DNA of 64,000 nt, from contig NC_081413.1 of the NCBI RefSeq assembly GCF_030272615.1, positions 558,533,945-558,597,944 of the forward strand, given 5' to 3'. The notes below the pieces were generated by a model that was not told the DNA's origin, searched no databases, and was given only the letters and a program-made list of their open reading frames with translations. The translations under genes and the position numbers were made by a program. Below, one piece after another: positions 1 to 13,567 of this stretch. The stretch comes from Cryptomeria japonica (lineage: Eukaryota; Streptophyta; Pinopsida; Cupressales; Cupressaceae). Numbering within the stretch: position 1 is the stretch's first letter; every line of letters starts with the position of its first letter.

Positions 1-359
1 AATTTACTTTACATACATATTAAATTATTTAAATAAATTACAAATTATGCATATAAATTACAAATTAGATATATGTACATCTTAATTGTACATGTCCACT
101 TAAGACATGTATTCAAATTTACACATATATGTCTTATTTTATTACCAAATTTTATACAAATACATTTAATTAAATGAATACATCCTAATTTAAATAAAAA
201 CATACATACTAAATTATTTGAATAACTTACAAACTATGCATGTGCATTTAAAATTAGATATATACGTCCTAATTGTACATGTGACCCACTTAAGACCTAT
301 TCAAATTTACACAAATGTCTTAATTTAATATCAAATATAATACAAATGCATTTTTAATT
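1..359. repeat. AT-rich direct-repeat array, left part
   Basis: No gene is visible. Related blocks of roughly 190 bases recur here, each with the words tacatac, ctaaattatt, acttacaaa and ttagatatat. The first begins near base 1 and the second near 165. A third, very similar block follows at 3975-4135, so the array continues across the insertion at 360-3969. The array is degenerate. It could be a local satellite or the remains of a duplicated AT-rich element. Confidence 0.6.
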
Positions 360-449
360 TGTAATAACCCACCATGCTTAACCCAACAAATTTGACCATT
401 CTTTTTTTTTTTGTTTAATTTAATCATTTGTGTTTGATTCAATCGCATG

Positions 450-620
450 CTCTGGGCATCCATCCATTTGGATTAGGCATTCATCCATCTGGGATGATCA
501 TCTAACCATACGGGTTAGGCATCTGTCCATACGGGACATAAGATTTCATCTATCCAATACGGGATATGCATCTACCCATACGGGGTAGGCATCTATCCAA
601 TCGAGATAGGAGGTGCTCTA
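450..620. repeat. Degenerate short tandem repeat, unit about 25 bases
   Basis: The words catc.atccatacggg and ggcatctatcc recur six to seven times with drift, each roughly 22-28 bases after the last. The array lies within the insertion at 360-3969, near its left end. Its function is unknown. Repeats of this kind in LTRs are often transcription-factor or RNA-structure modules, but nothing here shows that. Confidence 0.6.
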
Positions 621-2230
621 GCCAGAGACTTAGACTCATCGGGACCATTCGGGTCCTGAGCCACTCACTAAGTACTACACTCTTCTAACAGAAGTGCACC
701 AAGGTCACCGTCCTTAAGAGTAATTAAATAACATAATACAAGCTTGAATTCTGCCTTGGGATTTGGCTTAAAGCCTTGGGAAGTCAAGCGAATCCATATG
801 GGATTCTTTCCGAGTATGCATTGAATTACTTTTTCCATTTTATTTATCTTTCAAATTAGGGTTCTACTCAATCCTTCCTTACCAAGCCTAGACCCCACCC
901 ATGAACACCTGAGTACTAGGGACAACTCCGTCCCAAGACTGCCTACATACTGCTTCGGCACGGGATCAAGGCATAAAGTATGTAGTTCTATTTTCTACTC
1001 TATGGTTTGATGTAAATTGATTAGTGGGTACGCAACCCTTTCTAGGGTCAATGTCCCAGACAGTTTCTCTGCGTTTGCTACCCACGGTGGTAGCACTTAA
1101 GCAAGGGCTCAAGATGGCCCATTGCTTGTGGCCTAAAACAACTAGATCCTAATACCTATCATAAGCGTCACCCTTGACCAATTGTCAATCACCATTATCT
1201 CTTGAAAAATAAATCAATTTCATAGAAGCATTTCATTCAATCAACCCTAATAGGGGTTTACTATGGTTTAACTCAATGGATGTAACTTCATTTAAGGATT
1301 ATCTTATTAGATTATCGATCCAAGGGGGATTACCCACCCCTTGGATTTTAACTTCCAAGTGTCCCTTATTACTACCCGATGATTTATAGGGACGATGCCA
1401 CAGATGTCATTGATGTAACTTTATTAGGCATTAAGTGCAGTAGTTCAACACGACGACATTACCCGTAAGCATGACCCAGAGGCAATGTATATACTGAACG
1501 CTGCTAGGTTTTGGTTTTCCAACTTCCTTTGTTTAGTTTTCTTAACTAAGAGCTTATGAAAACATCATGCTTGAAATATAATCATGAAATGAATGCACAT
1601 AACTAGACATTGCGAAGTTTAATTAATTGAACAACTACTTTGATGGCATTCCAATACCATTTGATAAAGAGAAATACCATTCTTCTACAACTAAACAAAT
1701 TAATACATGTATTGGTATGATAATGGCAATTATGAACTCACGTGCAACTTGCATGAAGATGATGGAAATGTAACTTGCTCATCAATGAATGCAAATTAAT
1801 ATATAAGTAATGCAAAAATAGTGTCATTTACATACAAAATGAAGAAGTGTTTACTTCTATCATGAGAATAATTAATTATAGAGTTATTGGTTCAAAATGA
1901 ACAATTAGTTTATACTTTTGGCGATTTTGGATCAATCATAATAATAAGACTTAAATGTTTTAAAGAATCTAAAATTACCAATCAAGTAATCCAATAAATC
2001 TCAAATGGGTTGAGAGATTCCAATTATATACCTTAATTTAAATTTGCAAATTTATTACACAAAAAACCTAATTATAAATTTTCCTAAGTTTAATTTACTA
2101 ACTTAAAAATTATTAACAGTTAAACTAAAAATTTAAACTATAATTACTAACAAATTCCCAATTTATAAATTTTAAAATATAAAAATAAAAATCTAAATAC
2201 AAAAAAAATTATATAAGCGAACTTGTTGTG

Positions 2231-2460
2231 TTAATAGTATGTAGGTGGGGGAGTGGGGACCACGGGTCCCATCACCCCTACGGTCCTGCATGCGCAAGCG
2301 CGCAGGGTTGAGGGGACACCGTGGGCCCCTCCACTCCCCCTACGGCCATTGTCGTGATAGTGACTACAGGAGTAGTGGAGGGTACCACTGCCCCCGACGG
2401 TTACTCCACCTCCCCATGCACGCCGCCCGAAACTCATTCGGAATAAATTCCGAAGGACGT
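2231..2460. other. GC-rich block inside the 360-3969 insertion
   Basis: About 230 bases of clearly GC-rich sequence lie in otherwise very AT-rich DNA. Short ORFs exist on both strands but show no family signature. In plant LTRs a GC-rich island often marks the promoter and leader region, so this may be the former promoter part of the element. That is inference. A comparable island is in the solo LTR at 35240-36632. Confidence 0.35.
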
Positions 2461-2512
2461 GATTAATATTAAAATCACTTGCAACATTAAAATTTATTTT
2501 CGTTGGGATAAA

Positions 2513-2616
<104 letters not shown>

Positions 2617-2758
2617 TTACATTCCCAGATTATTTGATGGTATATATATACAAAAAAGAGTATCTATGAAATAAGAACATGAATAAAATAGATAATCAAG
2701 TTATCGCAGAGGTAGGTAATTGTTTTAGATTGATTTTATAGTAAATAGGAGATTAATA

Positions 2759-2764
<6 letters not shown>

Positions 2765-2805
<41 letters not shown>

Positions 2806-2827
2806 TGAGAGAGAGAGAGAGAGAGAG
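2765..2827. repeat. Compound (GT)n-(GA)n microsatellite
   Basis: About 17 GT units run directly into about 12 GA units, with one interruption at the junction. Confidence 0.95.
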
Positions 2828-2842
2828 TTTATTCTAGCATTC

Positions 2843-3060
2843 ACAGGGATGAATAACACAGAGGATTATTCACAGGGAAATATATTCTTCAATTTCAACT
2901 AATATTCACAGAGAGAATATATAACCATATATATATATGTAAAAAAAAAAAATTATGTAATCAAATGAGAATAAAGATTTATTTACAGGGATGAATAACA
3001 CAGAGGATTATTCACAAGGAAATATATTCCTCAATTTCAACTGATATTCACAAAGAGATT
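2843..3060. repeat. Duplicated block of about 75 bases, offset 142
   Basis: A block beginning acagggatgaataacacag at 2843 recurs at 2985 with a few changes and ends in the same ttcaact.atattcaca words. It is a local segmental duplication within the 360-3969 insertion. Confidence 0.8.
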
Positions 3061-3969
3061 TTCTTTCAAATTTTCATTTGAAGAGCCAGATAAATGAATT
3101 TGAGGGAGGAAATAAAGATTAAGATTCAAATCACACAGGGAAGAGTTTTTAATCTCAGAAAAAAAAAAATTAAATAAGAGAAACATAATTTTTTTTTTAA
3201 TAGATCTAAAATCTTTGGAAAAGCAAAAAGCAAGATCATGTGCTTATTTCTTAAGGAAAATAAAATAAGAAATAAAACTATGTTTTACATGCATTATGTG
3301 AAAGTAATTTATCAATATTTATTCCTAAATAAGAAAAAAAGATTTACAATAAGGGAAGATTTAGAAACCATATTTTGGGTAGTACCATTTCTCATATGTG
3401 AATGTGAAATAACAAGAAGAGAACCTGGCTTATCAAAGCTTGATGTTGAATCCTCTAGCTATCCTTTTGATCCTTCCTTGCAACTTGAGAGAAATCTTTC
3501 AAACAACAACTTAAAATCCTGCAACGAAAATGAGACTACCAAAGAAGATCCTACTACTAAAAACTTGGGAAATTTTCTTCAAAACAAAATCAACTCCCTT
3601 CTTTGAAACTTGCATACAATTTTATAAGAAAAATCCCTCAATTCCACTATCCAGAGAATTTAATTAAAAAAAGAGATTCTTTTCCAATATTGGACACATG
3701 CAAATTGATTAAAAACTTAGTGGGGGAGTTACATGCAAGGTGGTGGAGATTCTTCTAGAAGCTTCTAATTCCTCCTACAACATGTGCCATAATTGGGAGT
3801 AAAAATAAAAATAAATAAAGCTTTTTGAATTATATTCTCCAAGTGTGTGTGTGTGTGTGTGCTTATTATTATTCTTTTATATTATTTATTCAATCATTTC
3901 CAATAGCTCAACTAAAAATTATATGATAGAATTGTATCAAATCAAAAGTGATAAAGGAGGGTTGTGACA

Positions 3970-4974
3970 TAGTTAAATGAATACATGTCCTAATTTACTT
4001 TACATACATGCTAAATTATTTTAACAACTTACAAATTATGCATGTGCATTTAAAATTAGATATATAGATCCTAATTGTGCATGTCCCCTTAAAACATTTT
4101 CAACTCATCTACATCCCAATTTACTTTACATACACACTGTACTATTATTTAACATGTACATTAGTCATAAATCCTAATTTAACATAATTAAAATTTCACA
4201 TTTAACTAAACAATATGGTCCACACAAGCCATATATATATCACATGTATTACATTCAAACACTTTAGTGTATTTAATAATTTATCCAAAATTTAAAACAA
4301 GTTCTAAAGTCTTATTAATTCAATTCATGGGTTCAAACACATGTACTTTGGTGTATTAAATAGGTCACACCACTCTTCAATAACACTTAATATTTTCTCA
4401 TGATCTTCACTATCTAGTCTCCACTTTTGAGACCACCCACGACATGGAACTATATGAAGAATTAGGCCAACAACAATGACCAAGTGCCTATACTGATATA
4501 CCTTGTTGTCAATTTAATATTCAATGAAATGAATCCCATGTTGAATAATTTTAACTTGTTTGAAATATGTCCCTTGCACTACAATTAAGCTTGCATGTAT
4601 AAGAAACAAAAAAATCGTCTAGGTTCAAAAATTTGTGAAAGTGTATAAAAATTTAAAAATGCATGTGCATAAAATAAATTTAAGTAAAACACATGAATCA
4701 TTTCAAACCTGTGGGAAAGGGCATTCCATCGCTCATTTCAAATTTTGTTAACTTCTTTCTCTCTTCTGTGCAATGCAATAAATAATAAATAACACCACCT
4801 ATATTTCTAGCTTCTGCTATGACTGTAAAAATATCTCCTACAATTCAAATTTACATGGAAAATTAAAACTTATAAATAAAATGCAATCGATAAAAACTCA
4901 CAACATTATGAAAAAATATATAATTTTTAAAGTTATATACACGTGCATGCATACATACCTTTTTTAATCAATCA
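3970..4974. other. AT-rich stretch with the right part of the array
   Basis: The first 170 bases resume the AT-rich array seen at 1-359. From about 4200 to 4974 I see only AT-rich, non-coding DNA with stops in all frames and no recognised element. Confidence 0.5.
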
Positions 4975-7443
4975 TTAAATATGGTCATAATCAATAGAAA
5001 TCAAAGGAATGTCTTTAAAGATTTCATCCTCATTTTCCTCGTATGCGTCAGTAACAATTAGTGACACCAAATTCCATTCACTTACATATCCAGGCTCTTG
5101 GTTCTTGCAATTAACATAGTTTTCTAAAATGCAATTAGAACAAAAACATAAATAATCGCTAGTGTACAATGTCCATGGGCGATTATTTGTACTCATGACA
5201 CAATGCAAAGATCTTGTCTTCTTCAGGCTCTTGCATCCATGCATTGATCTTCTATCCACATCTCCAAAATGTACATGTGTACATGCACATCTTTGTAAAA
5301 AAATGAACTAAACATTTTAATTTAATTTAATTCATTTCTAAGACAATTCCCTTTTTATTTATATTTTGAACTTAATTTTTTTCTTTAAAAAAGATCATGT
5401 ACCTGATCATATCTCCCAAAACACTTTATATGGAATGGGCTTGTATGTTCCCGATGATAAACCAATATAATTTGGCTGCACAAAGTGTTCCTTACACCAT
5501 TCAACATGTGCATCATCTATACGATCTTCTATTTAATTTATTTGATGCTTTCTTAGAACACATTTGATACAAGCTTCTACACCATCATGTTCACCCTTTC
5601 CATGCCCACTCTAAAAAAAATCCAAAAATATGGTATTTTGTCATTTCGATAATATCTACATAGTGCATAAAATGGCCTTGAAGATTTGAATTGTTTTGCA
5701 CATCCATAAGACCAAACAAAATGTTTAACTATTGTTATGTCTCTCTCTTTCAAATATTCAAAAAAAATCTTAAAGCAATGTTGTACAAAAAGTGTGTCAT
5801 GCTCCTTATCATCATTAATATAGAAGTGGTACTCTTTCTTAATGACACGATTTTCAAATGTATTGTTGGCAACATCAAAATCCATTTGTGCATGTGGATA
5901 AAATGCATGCACCATAATAGTGATTTGGTTTGAAAAGTAATACTTTGATTGAATCTCTTTTTGATGTGCAAAAGAGTAATTTTCTGCGAAGTCCACTAAT
6001 GATAGAATAGTTCCAAGTGGGAAAGTGTCTCTTAACGTTTGAATTTTTCTGCTTGCCATTTAGAAAAAATACTATGGCATATGTATGGTTTTATCAACTT
6101 AAGAAATTTGTTCATAAATGTTCCAATAGGTATCTCCTCTTCTACATAAGCTAACCTTGTAGATTCCTTTCCAAATTTTGTTTCAAAATTTTTGTACTTG
6201 TAACTCTTGCAATTTACCATCTTTGTCATGTCAGTATCTTCATCTCTCAAAACCAATTTAGCCAACTCCCCGCATGTTCCACAAATTGCTTTTATGCAAT
6301 ATATTTGACTAGTTGCATTATCATCTCATTTATCACATAAGATGGATGCTATGAATTGACTTGCTCATTTAGGAGGAGCATTTTTCATAACCATCACTAT
6401 TTTCTCTAAGTTTTCGAAACACTTGATAGTGCATATCAAATTCAATGTGATAACGACAACAAGTTTCAAAGAATTTTTTTACCTTCACATAATATGGCCT
6501 TAACCTTTCAAACATTGTTTGTCCAATCTTTATATGAGGGTTTAATTTAGTAAAAGACACATACAATTCATGTTTTGTTGTGTCTAACCAATGTTTTATA
6601 TGGAGATCATAACGATCAAGGCCAATTCTATGCTTGATAACATATCTACTGTTTGATGAAGGACAAGTATTATCATTCCAAAAACTTGTCACCAAGTTCC
6701 TAACAACATCTTCAATCCCATCAGAACAGGAGCTCTACACATAATTGCCCAATTCCCTTCTGAGGTAGTATCATCCAAAGTCTTTCTCCTTTTCACATAT
6801 TTTGATATTGTCCTTCTATTAAAACCAAACTCAGATGACAGTGAAGAGATTTGTCTTTTTTGAGGCATTCTCTCATTTACTAAAGATGTCATTTTTCTTG
6901 AAATGGTCTTATCTACTGTTCGAGATTTTTTTTACCAATGTTCACCAAACCTTTCTTAACATTTTCAACAATAGATTTTTGTAGCTGAGAAGTTTTCCTC
7001 TTTTTACTTGTTGTATCTATACCCAACAATTTTAATGGATCTATTAACTCATTACGAGGAAGTACAATTGATAAAAATTGAGCTTTCTCTAGTGTAGTAT
7101 CAAGATTATTGAAATGAGACACTATTTTTTTTGTAGTTTTATTCATTGACCTCCTTTTAGTATGTCTAGGTTCTTCACTAATTCATTTCAACTCATTCAC
7201 ATCCATTTCAAGTAAATGATCTAAATTTTTATAAGAAATATTTCTCTTCACCTTTTTAGCGAGATCCACTATATGCTCATCCATACCAGTAGAAGGTAAG
7301 GACCTTGATCCCTCTCCTTCGACCTCCATTGATTCAACTTGGGCCTTTTCCCTATGTCCTTCAACTATAATGTGTTCTTCAGCCTCATTTGTCTCAACTC
7401 CCACTTGAGAACTTCCTTCTTTTTGAGCCCGTTCTGCACACAA
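4975..7443 (-). pseudogene. Decayed DDE-transposase-like gene of an unnamed family
   Basis: Reading from 7443 down to 4975, fragments in shifting frames make a coherent protein. An acidic N-terminus is followed by a Lys-rich segment and a helix-turn-helix-like stretch (FGFNRRTISKYVKRRK, near 6800). Next comes a conserved middle block (6369-6695). The core at 5577-6059 has DFAENYSF and then SYGCAKQFKS, where I expect a second acidic residue in SDG. The last piece (4975-5259) has paired Cys residues (CFCSNC) and W-N/W-K words. From memory, anonymous repetitive proteins in plants and animals share the DFAENY and DGCA.QFK blocks. The superfamily is not assigned. At least four frameshifts or stops are present, and the second Asp is replaced by Tyr. 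The gene is dead. Confidence 0.55.
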
Positions 7444-7458
7444 AAGATGACATGTATA

Positions 7459-8892
7459 TGATGAATAATGATGAACAACAGATACCCTAACTAGTACTAA
7501 GACAAGGGAGGGGGGGGGGGTTGAATCAGTACATACAAAAAAATTATGTGCAACTTATCAAGTTAAAACAATGCTAACCGGTTGTCTTCATTACTGAACT
7601 TAACCATGACAATACCGGTTAAACACAATAAGACTTCAGACAACATAAACCAATAAAACTAAACCCTTCAGATTCATTCAATACTTGATAACTACTTCAC
7701 CCATAAACATATGCATGTGGTGTGTCAACAATACCATAACCATTAGCTTTGCATGCATAATCACGTAGACAAAGAATACTTAATCATCACAAAAAATGCA
7801 CAACTCATGACACACATATTTTTCACGTGGAAACCCAAATGGGAAAAACACGGTGGGGATGAATACCCACAAGCTTGTTTTTGAACTCTTTTGAAGCTCG
7901 CTCGGTTAGGAGCCTAGTCCGGTTAAAGACTTTACAATAAGGTTCTACTAGGAACCGGTCATGTTAAAGATCACCCGGTTAAGGGATGGCTATATACCCT
8001 GTTAAAGGTTGAAACCCTGTTAAAGGTTACCTTGCTAGAGGATTTAAAGAACTCAATGAACTTGAGTCACCTAGTTAGAGGATTTACAGAAATCCCATTA
8101 AAGCTACTCGACAAAGGGATTTTCCTTCTGTTGTAATGATTAAAAGACAACAGGTAAAGCTTTGATCTGATAACAACACTATATGCTAAGGCAGATCCTT
8201 TTCAGTTCCTCTACTCTGCAATCACACTCTTCATTTTGCTCTCACTAGTCTGGCAAGTATCTCATCACTCGGATACACACACACAACACTTTCCAACAAC
8301 TTACAATAACAAAGATCATCGACCTTATAGACAACAATTAGGTCGGTAGCATAAACCCTAAACCTTAAGCATTTTGGGTTTACAATATAAGCGGTCCAAT
8401 CTTGACTATCCAAACACTTTGCATAGAGCAATACAATTTCAAACAGATCACAAGACAATTTGCATCATCCATTCTTCACCGCACATAGAAATCAGTAACT
8501 CATCACACTTTCTTCTTATACCACTAAGAAGAATGTTCATTCCCGAGGTAGATATTTAATGCAGATGATCTTCACATGCAAGATCCTCAAGAAAATCATT
8601 CACGTGCATAAGGATGACATGGCATCACAATCTCATATGCATCTCTTAGCTAACTCATCACAGAATGTCATCGGTTGCATCGCACAAGCGAGATTGCCAA
8701 ACTGGAAACCCTAGAGCTAAGACTACCAATCGGTAGTCACACTTAGTGAAACCTAGACACTAGTTCATTACATCTCTTCATACCGGTTCACCAACTTCTT
8801 CCAAGCTGCATACCAGTTCACTTGCACTTATTCACATCAATGACAACATACACTATCATCATATCAACATGCTGGTTCATCATATGCCAACA
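7459..8892 (-). mobile_element. Probable Copia-type solo LTR
   Basis: On the minus strand the segment starts TGTTGGCATATGATG at 8892, a start common to plant Copia LTRs. It could end at the CA facing 7459. The flanks are gtata (7454-7458) and atata (8893-8897), a near match, but in AT-rich DNA this is weak support. Inside are recurrent accggtt and gttaaag words and a poly-G run at 7510-7520. No coding domain was found. It abuts the 5' end of the transposase-like pseudogene and may have interrupted it. Confidence 0.4.
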
Positions 8893-8953
8893 ATATATAT
8901 AGTAAGATAAAGGTCCTAAAAAGAGATCCTCAAAAAGACTTAAGAGTCTACAA

Positions 8954-9026
<73 letters not shown>

Positions 9027-9304
9027 TTTAAAAGGATAGAGAAAAGATCTAGTCGTAAGAAGACTTAACGGGAGAGAGGGGAGACCTAAAGATCTAATTT
9101 AAACTAAAACTATATTTATTTTAATCCACCAAAATTTCAAATATATAAATTGCTAATCTAGAGAGAGGTCCTAATAAGAGATCTAAAAAGAAAGGTCCTA
9201 GAAATGGACTTAAGGGGAGAGAGAGGTTTGCAAGAAAACCAAATAGGACCCTAAGATAATGGATCTGATAAGGGAACCACTTAGTGATATGTTGTAGTAC
9301 TAAC
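8893..9304. other. AG-rich spacer
   Basis: Purine-rich sequence with repeated words such as gtcctaaaaagagatc surrounds a long (AG)n tract. No gene signal is visible. Confidence 0.5.
8956..9023. repeat. (AG)n microsatellite
   Basis: About 34 uninterrupted AG units. Confidence 0.96.
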
Positions 9305-9715
9305 TTATTATAGGTTTGTATGTTAATGATTTTTTGTGTATGGGTAGTACCTCTAAGATGAAGAATGAGTTCAAAATTTCTATGGTGAATGAATTTGAAA
9401 TGAAAGATCTAGGTATTATAAATATTTTCTAGGAATAGAGGTTTATCAAAGTAAGGATGAAAATTTTATTTGTCAAATGAGTATGCAAAGGATATAAGAA
9501 ATTCAATATGATTGATTGTGATGGGCATCATCTCCAAGTGCTCATGGGGTTATGTTGTGTAGAGATAATGGTGCTAAAATATTTGATGAGACAACTTACA
9601 AAAGTATTGTTGGGAGTTTGACGTTTTTAACCCACACGAGATCTAATAAATTACATAATCTAGTGTGTTTGCAAGATATGTGATAAGGACAACAAAGAAA
9701 CCTTTTATGTAGGAG
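9305..9715 (+). pseudogene. Ty1/Copia reverse transcriptase - RNase H relic
   Basis: Plus-strand translation across several stops gives the Copia RT core and the join to RNase H: LYVNDFL, FEMKDLGI, GIEVYQSKDE, then DETTYKSIVGSLTFLTHTR. These match the usual YVDD, EMKDLG, FLGIEV and YRSLVGSLMYLT blocks. The catalytic box at 9319-9330 reads YVND, so the first metal-binding Asp is lost. Frames change or stop at several points. No gag, integrase or LTR can be joined to it with confidence, so it is an isolated fragment. Confidence 0.75.
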
Positions 9716-9739
9716 GGATTATGAATGAAGGAAAATGAT

Positions 9740-10877
9740 TGACTATGTGGGACCAAGACTGGTTTTACTTAACACAGATGTGGTTTCTGTTGATACTGGC
9801 AATGTTTGTTTGAATGTTTTTGTAGCAAGAAGACACAACAAACAATGAAGACACAATGTTTGAAGGTGTTTTTTGTCAAAATGATTGTAATGTGTATGTT
9901 CTATAGGCCGAATCAACCCAAATTTCCATGGGTCTAGCACAATTGAAAACACATCAAACGCTTAGCTAAGGACATTGTTCTCATTGCGGTAACCTCAACC
10001 CACAACCTGGAATCTTTGTCGGCTCAAGTGTAGGGACACCTTGAGGGGTGTATTCACTAATTTGCCTTTTTCGTGAGCGGATAGTTAGGGGCCTCCAAGA
10101 CTGGAAGCATAATCCTATCACCCTCTCCCCGAAAAGCTACAAGTAGCTTATGCTAAGCCAAGGATTTCTCTCTCATCCCATGGGAGCCTTATGGTGAGTA
10201 TCTTGGGGGGAAAACCAGCTATCCCCTTGCACTGAAGTTATCACGATGTTCAATCAAAAAAGGGCGGGCCACTAATCTAAAGGTGTCTAGTCATGTTTCG
10301 GGGCATCTGGTGGCTATACATGCGGCATTTTGCTCATGTTAAATGAGGACTCCCAGTCCGCAGAGGTTACGCTCTATAGGTTTTATCGCACCAAATGGCA
10401 CTAGAGGAGATAGATGTTGGTATAACACATCAGCACTAGGTGATAAGGGACTTTCGTCCAAAACCACAATCTTTTGTATAGTGAACCAAAATAAAATGTC
10501 GTTTGGGTCAATCTCTCTCACAAGATGAGAGGCAGGCCCTCTAAAGATAATAACAATTTCTCTTACACCCAAGATCTAATGGAAGGCGAGGGGAGAGGAT
10601 ACTTTTGTTATTACCTTAGGTTCTAAACTAAACACAACATGCCAAAGGCACAAAACACACCAAGCAAGTTAATTACCCTCAACAAACAAAGAGAATGTCA
10701 ATAAAATCGTGTGAGTCTAATTAGACTAGGAATTTGAAATGCAAAGACACACATTATTTCAATTAAAACAAGATTATTTTTAATTAAAGCGAGATTATTT
10801 TTTATCCAACCATTTCCAATTTATTAACTTGTTACTCTAGACATAGACGTCCTAATTTAAAGACATCCTAGAAAAAG

Positions 10878-10885
<8 letters not shown>
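9740..10885. other. Unassigned, moderately GC-rich stretch
   Basis: From about 9960 to 10600 base composition rises, and an open frame occurs on the minus strand (10339-10572). I recognise no motif. I considered organelle or rRNA origin but found no conserved block to support it. The remainder is AT-rich. Confidence 0.35.

Positions 10886-10957
<72 letters not shown>
10886..10957. repeat. (AG)n microsatellite
   Basis: About 36 AG units, nearly perfect. Confidence 0.96.
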
Positions 10958-10961
<4 letters not shown>

Positions 10962-12721
10962 ATAAAAAGATTTAAGTAGAGCATCATAAACTAATTTCAA
11001 ATTTGATTATTTTTAATTTATTTATTCAAAATGTCTCATAATTTAAAAAAGCACAAACACACTTAACAATGTTTAATAAAAATAACATAATTTAGAAATA
11101 ATTAAGATAGACTTAATTTAAAAATTATGAATTTAATTAAATAAAATATTTTAAATAATTTTCATAAAATTATTACATAAAAAATATGTGACTAATCAAA
11201 TAAACACAATTTTCGGTACGTAATACATGTAAATTAAATTAGAAATTAATTAAAGATACATACATGCATAATATCTTTGCATTCTCAGTTCTCGATATCT
11301 TTGTTCCATGTTGGGTGAATACTTCCTTGAAGTCTTATTTTGCCTTCTCTTCTTGTTATCCATGCCTTTAAAATAAACTTCAAATATCCTCAAATTTGTC
11401 GCCCACAAAATGACCTTCAAATTGTTGCCCTTAAAATAACCTTTAAATGTCTTCTTTCATTAAAAAATGTGAAATACTTTGATAATTTGTGTTTGAAAAA
11501 ATGAAATAAAACATTTCTATTTATAGTAGATTGCTAATTGTTAAAAAAATATAATTTTGCATGGGCCTAGGTTCTTACGAATGTCGGCCATTAAAAAATG
11601 GCATGTTCGCACAAACCAGTTAGTTACGTGGTTGTTTGTGCACTTCGTGTTCAAGCGAATATGGGTTTGAGCGAAGTGCCTTGAGTTCAAACGACCCCCC
11701 TTCGTACGAACCCCTATACGCACAAACTGGCTTCCTAGACATCTATCTCCCAAATTCTTCAAAATTTTGGTTTGAAACCTCTGGTTCAAGGCTCAAATGA
11801 AAAAATCTTGACAACCCAATAACATAGGATGGTAATGCTTGAAGCAAGCTTTCCAACAACTATAGTTTTATTACGTTGTGAGTTTATTATGATCTTGGTT
11901 TTTTAGTGAACATGAAATTTTTTGTTCAACGCATTGGGAAAAATAGTGAACTAATTTTAAAAAATTATGAAAAATATTTATGCCCTACATATTGATGTCT
12001 TCTTTCTAACAAAAAAATAAAAATTGAATTTCGATATATATAGAACAAGTTATGTGTTCAAATGTACACCTATGTCTAAATTATAATTAGTCGAACTTCA
12101 AAACTTAATGAAATAAAAAATATTCAACATATCATTATCAAACCAACTCCATGCCCTGGATATTGATGTTACAAACCAAAATTCCAAAAAACAAATTTAT
12201 CATTTATAGAGAAAAAAAGATGCTTTTCAGGAGGCACATCACGCTTATTAAATGTTTGTTGTAAAAAACTACTTTTCGAGGGAGATGGAACTAAAAAATA
12301 ATTTTCTCCAAAAAAAAATTTGAAAAAAATATATTTAGAATCTACAGACAAGATGTTACAAATAACTAATTTATATCATCTTCAAATTCTTAATGATTTA
12401 AAAGTTATTGGTGTCGGAAACTGAAGATTATTTTAAAAATGTTCATCTCAATGTCAAAGTTGGCAAAAAAGTGAGAACCATTATTGTGAGTTCACCCAAT
12501 AGTCAGTAAGGGTTTGAACCTTTGACACAACAACAATAATGACACAACTTAACCATCACGTTATGGGATATACTAATTTCATGTTGTATTTTATTTGTAC
12601 GCTTATTAAATGAAAAAAATACATCAAATAATTTAAAGTAGAACATTTTTTTGGCAAATGTATACAACTCACAAAATAAATGGCATGAACACATACAAAA
12701 AATGTAGTAAATTTGCAACTT

Positions 12722-12781
<60 letters not shown>

Positions 12782-13490
12782 AATCAACATACCCAAGAAA
12801 AAATACTATATCTAAATGAAATGAATTGAGCTCATTTATTTTAAGTACTTGAAATTAAATATATCATGTATAATATATTTTACCACTTTTTATACAAAAT
12901 ATAATGTTTGAAAGAAATGTTCACTTGATATTGTGAATATATAGATTGTGTTTACAACTATTTACACATATCCAACCATTTGTATATAATATTTATAAAC
13001 GTGGAGCTACTTTGTGTACACACATTCAAAGACCACATTTATAGATTGTATTCCTTTCAGTTGATGCTTTCTACAACATTGGATGTTTAGTATCCTAAAA
13101 TTCAAGACTTCATGTTCTAGTTCATTGTTGCTTACAACAAAGTTCTAAAAGACGAGACTCTTTTGCATACAAGGATATAGAAGAATGTTACACATCTAAT
13201 ACTTTCCTAAAGAACTATTTAAGTGCAATTATCACATTTGAGAGACAAGTTATAGATTTTTGTACACCCATATACAAATCTGCAAGTCTATAAGCAAAAG
13301 GGTCTTAGACTCATAGATTGCATTGTGCTTATTGGGTGTATTAGCCCTTCTCAACTATAACATTAATCTTATCATAAAAAATAGTCTTTAATAGAGAAGT
13401 AAATTCTATTTTCATCAATTTATGATCTTGACTTTGTGGTACCATTTTAAAGGGGTTTGTATTCTTGACTCATTTAGATAAAGGATTTGG
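10958..13490. other. AT-rich intergenic DNA
   Basis: No supported gene. A short patch at 11540-11770 is richer in GC and contains many gttcg and cgaac words on both strands, but its open frame has no family signature. The rest has stops in all frames. The last 170 bases are the left flank of the mitochondrial-type insertion. Confidence 0.5.
12727..12779. repeat. (AT)n microsatellite
   Basis: About 26 AT units without interruption. Confidence 0.96.
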
Positions 13491-13567
13491 TAAACAGAGG
13501 AAGATATTAAAAATCCATAGCTATCAATTACATGTGTTTAAAAAGATAATAATATTAAACACCTTGA
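13491..13567 (+). repeat. Left copy of a perfect 77-bp direct duplication
   Basis: These 77 bases are identical, base for base, to 18059-18135. The bases just outside both copies differ. The two copies bracket the 4,491-bp insert and are best read as a target duplication made when the insert entered. Confidence 0.95.

Noticed and set aside
9960-10600. Possible rRNA or chloroplast fragment
   Set aside because: Some words looked rRNA-like (aaaaccagctatcc), but no extended conserved block could be placed.
11541-11789. 82-codon minus frame
   Set aside because: Caused by a patch of gttcg/cgaac words; no family signature.
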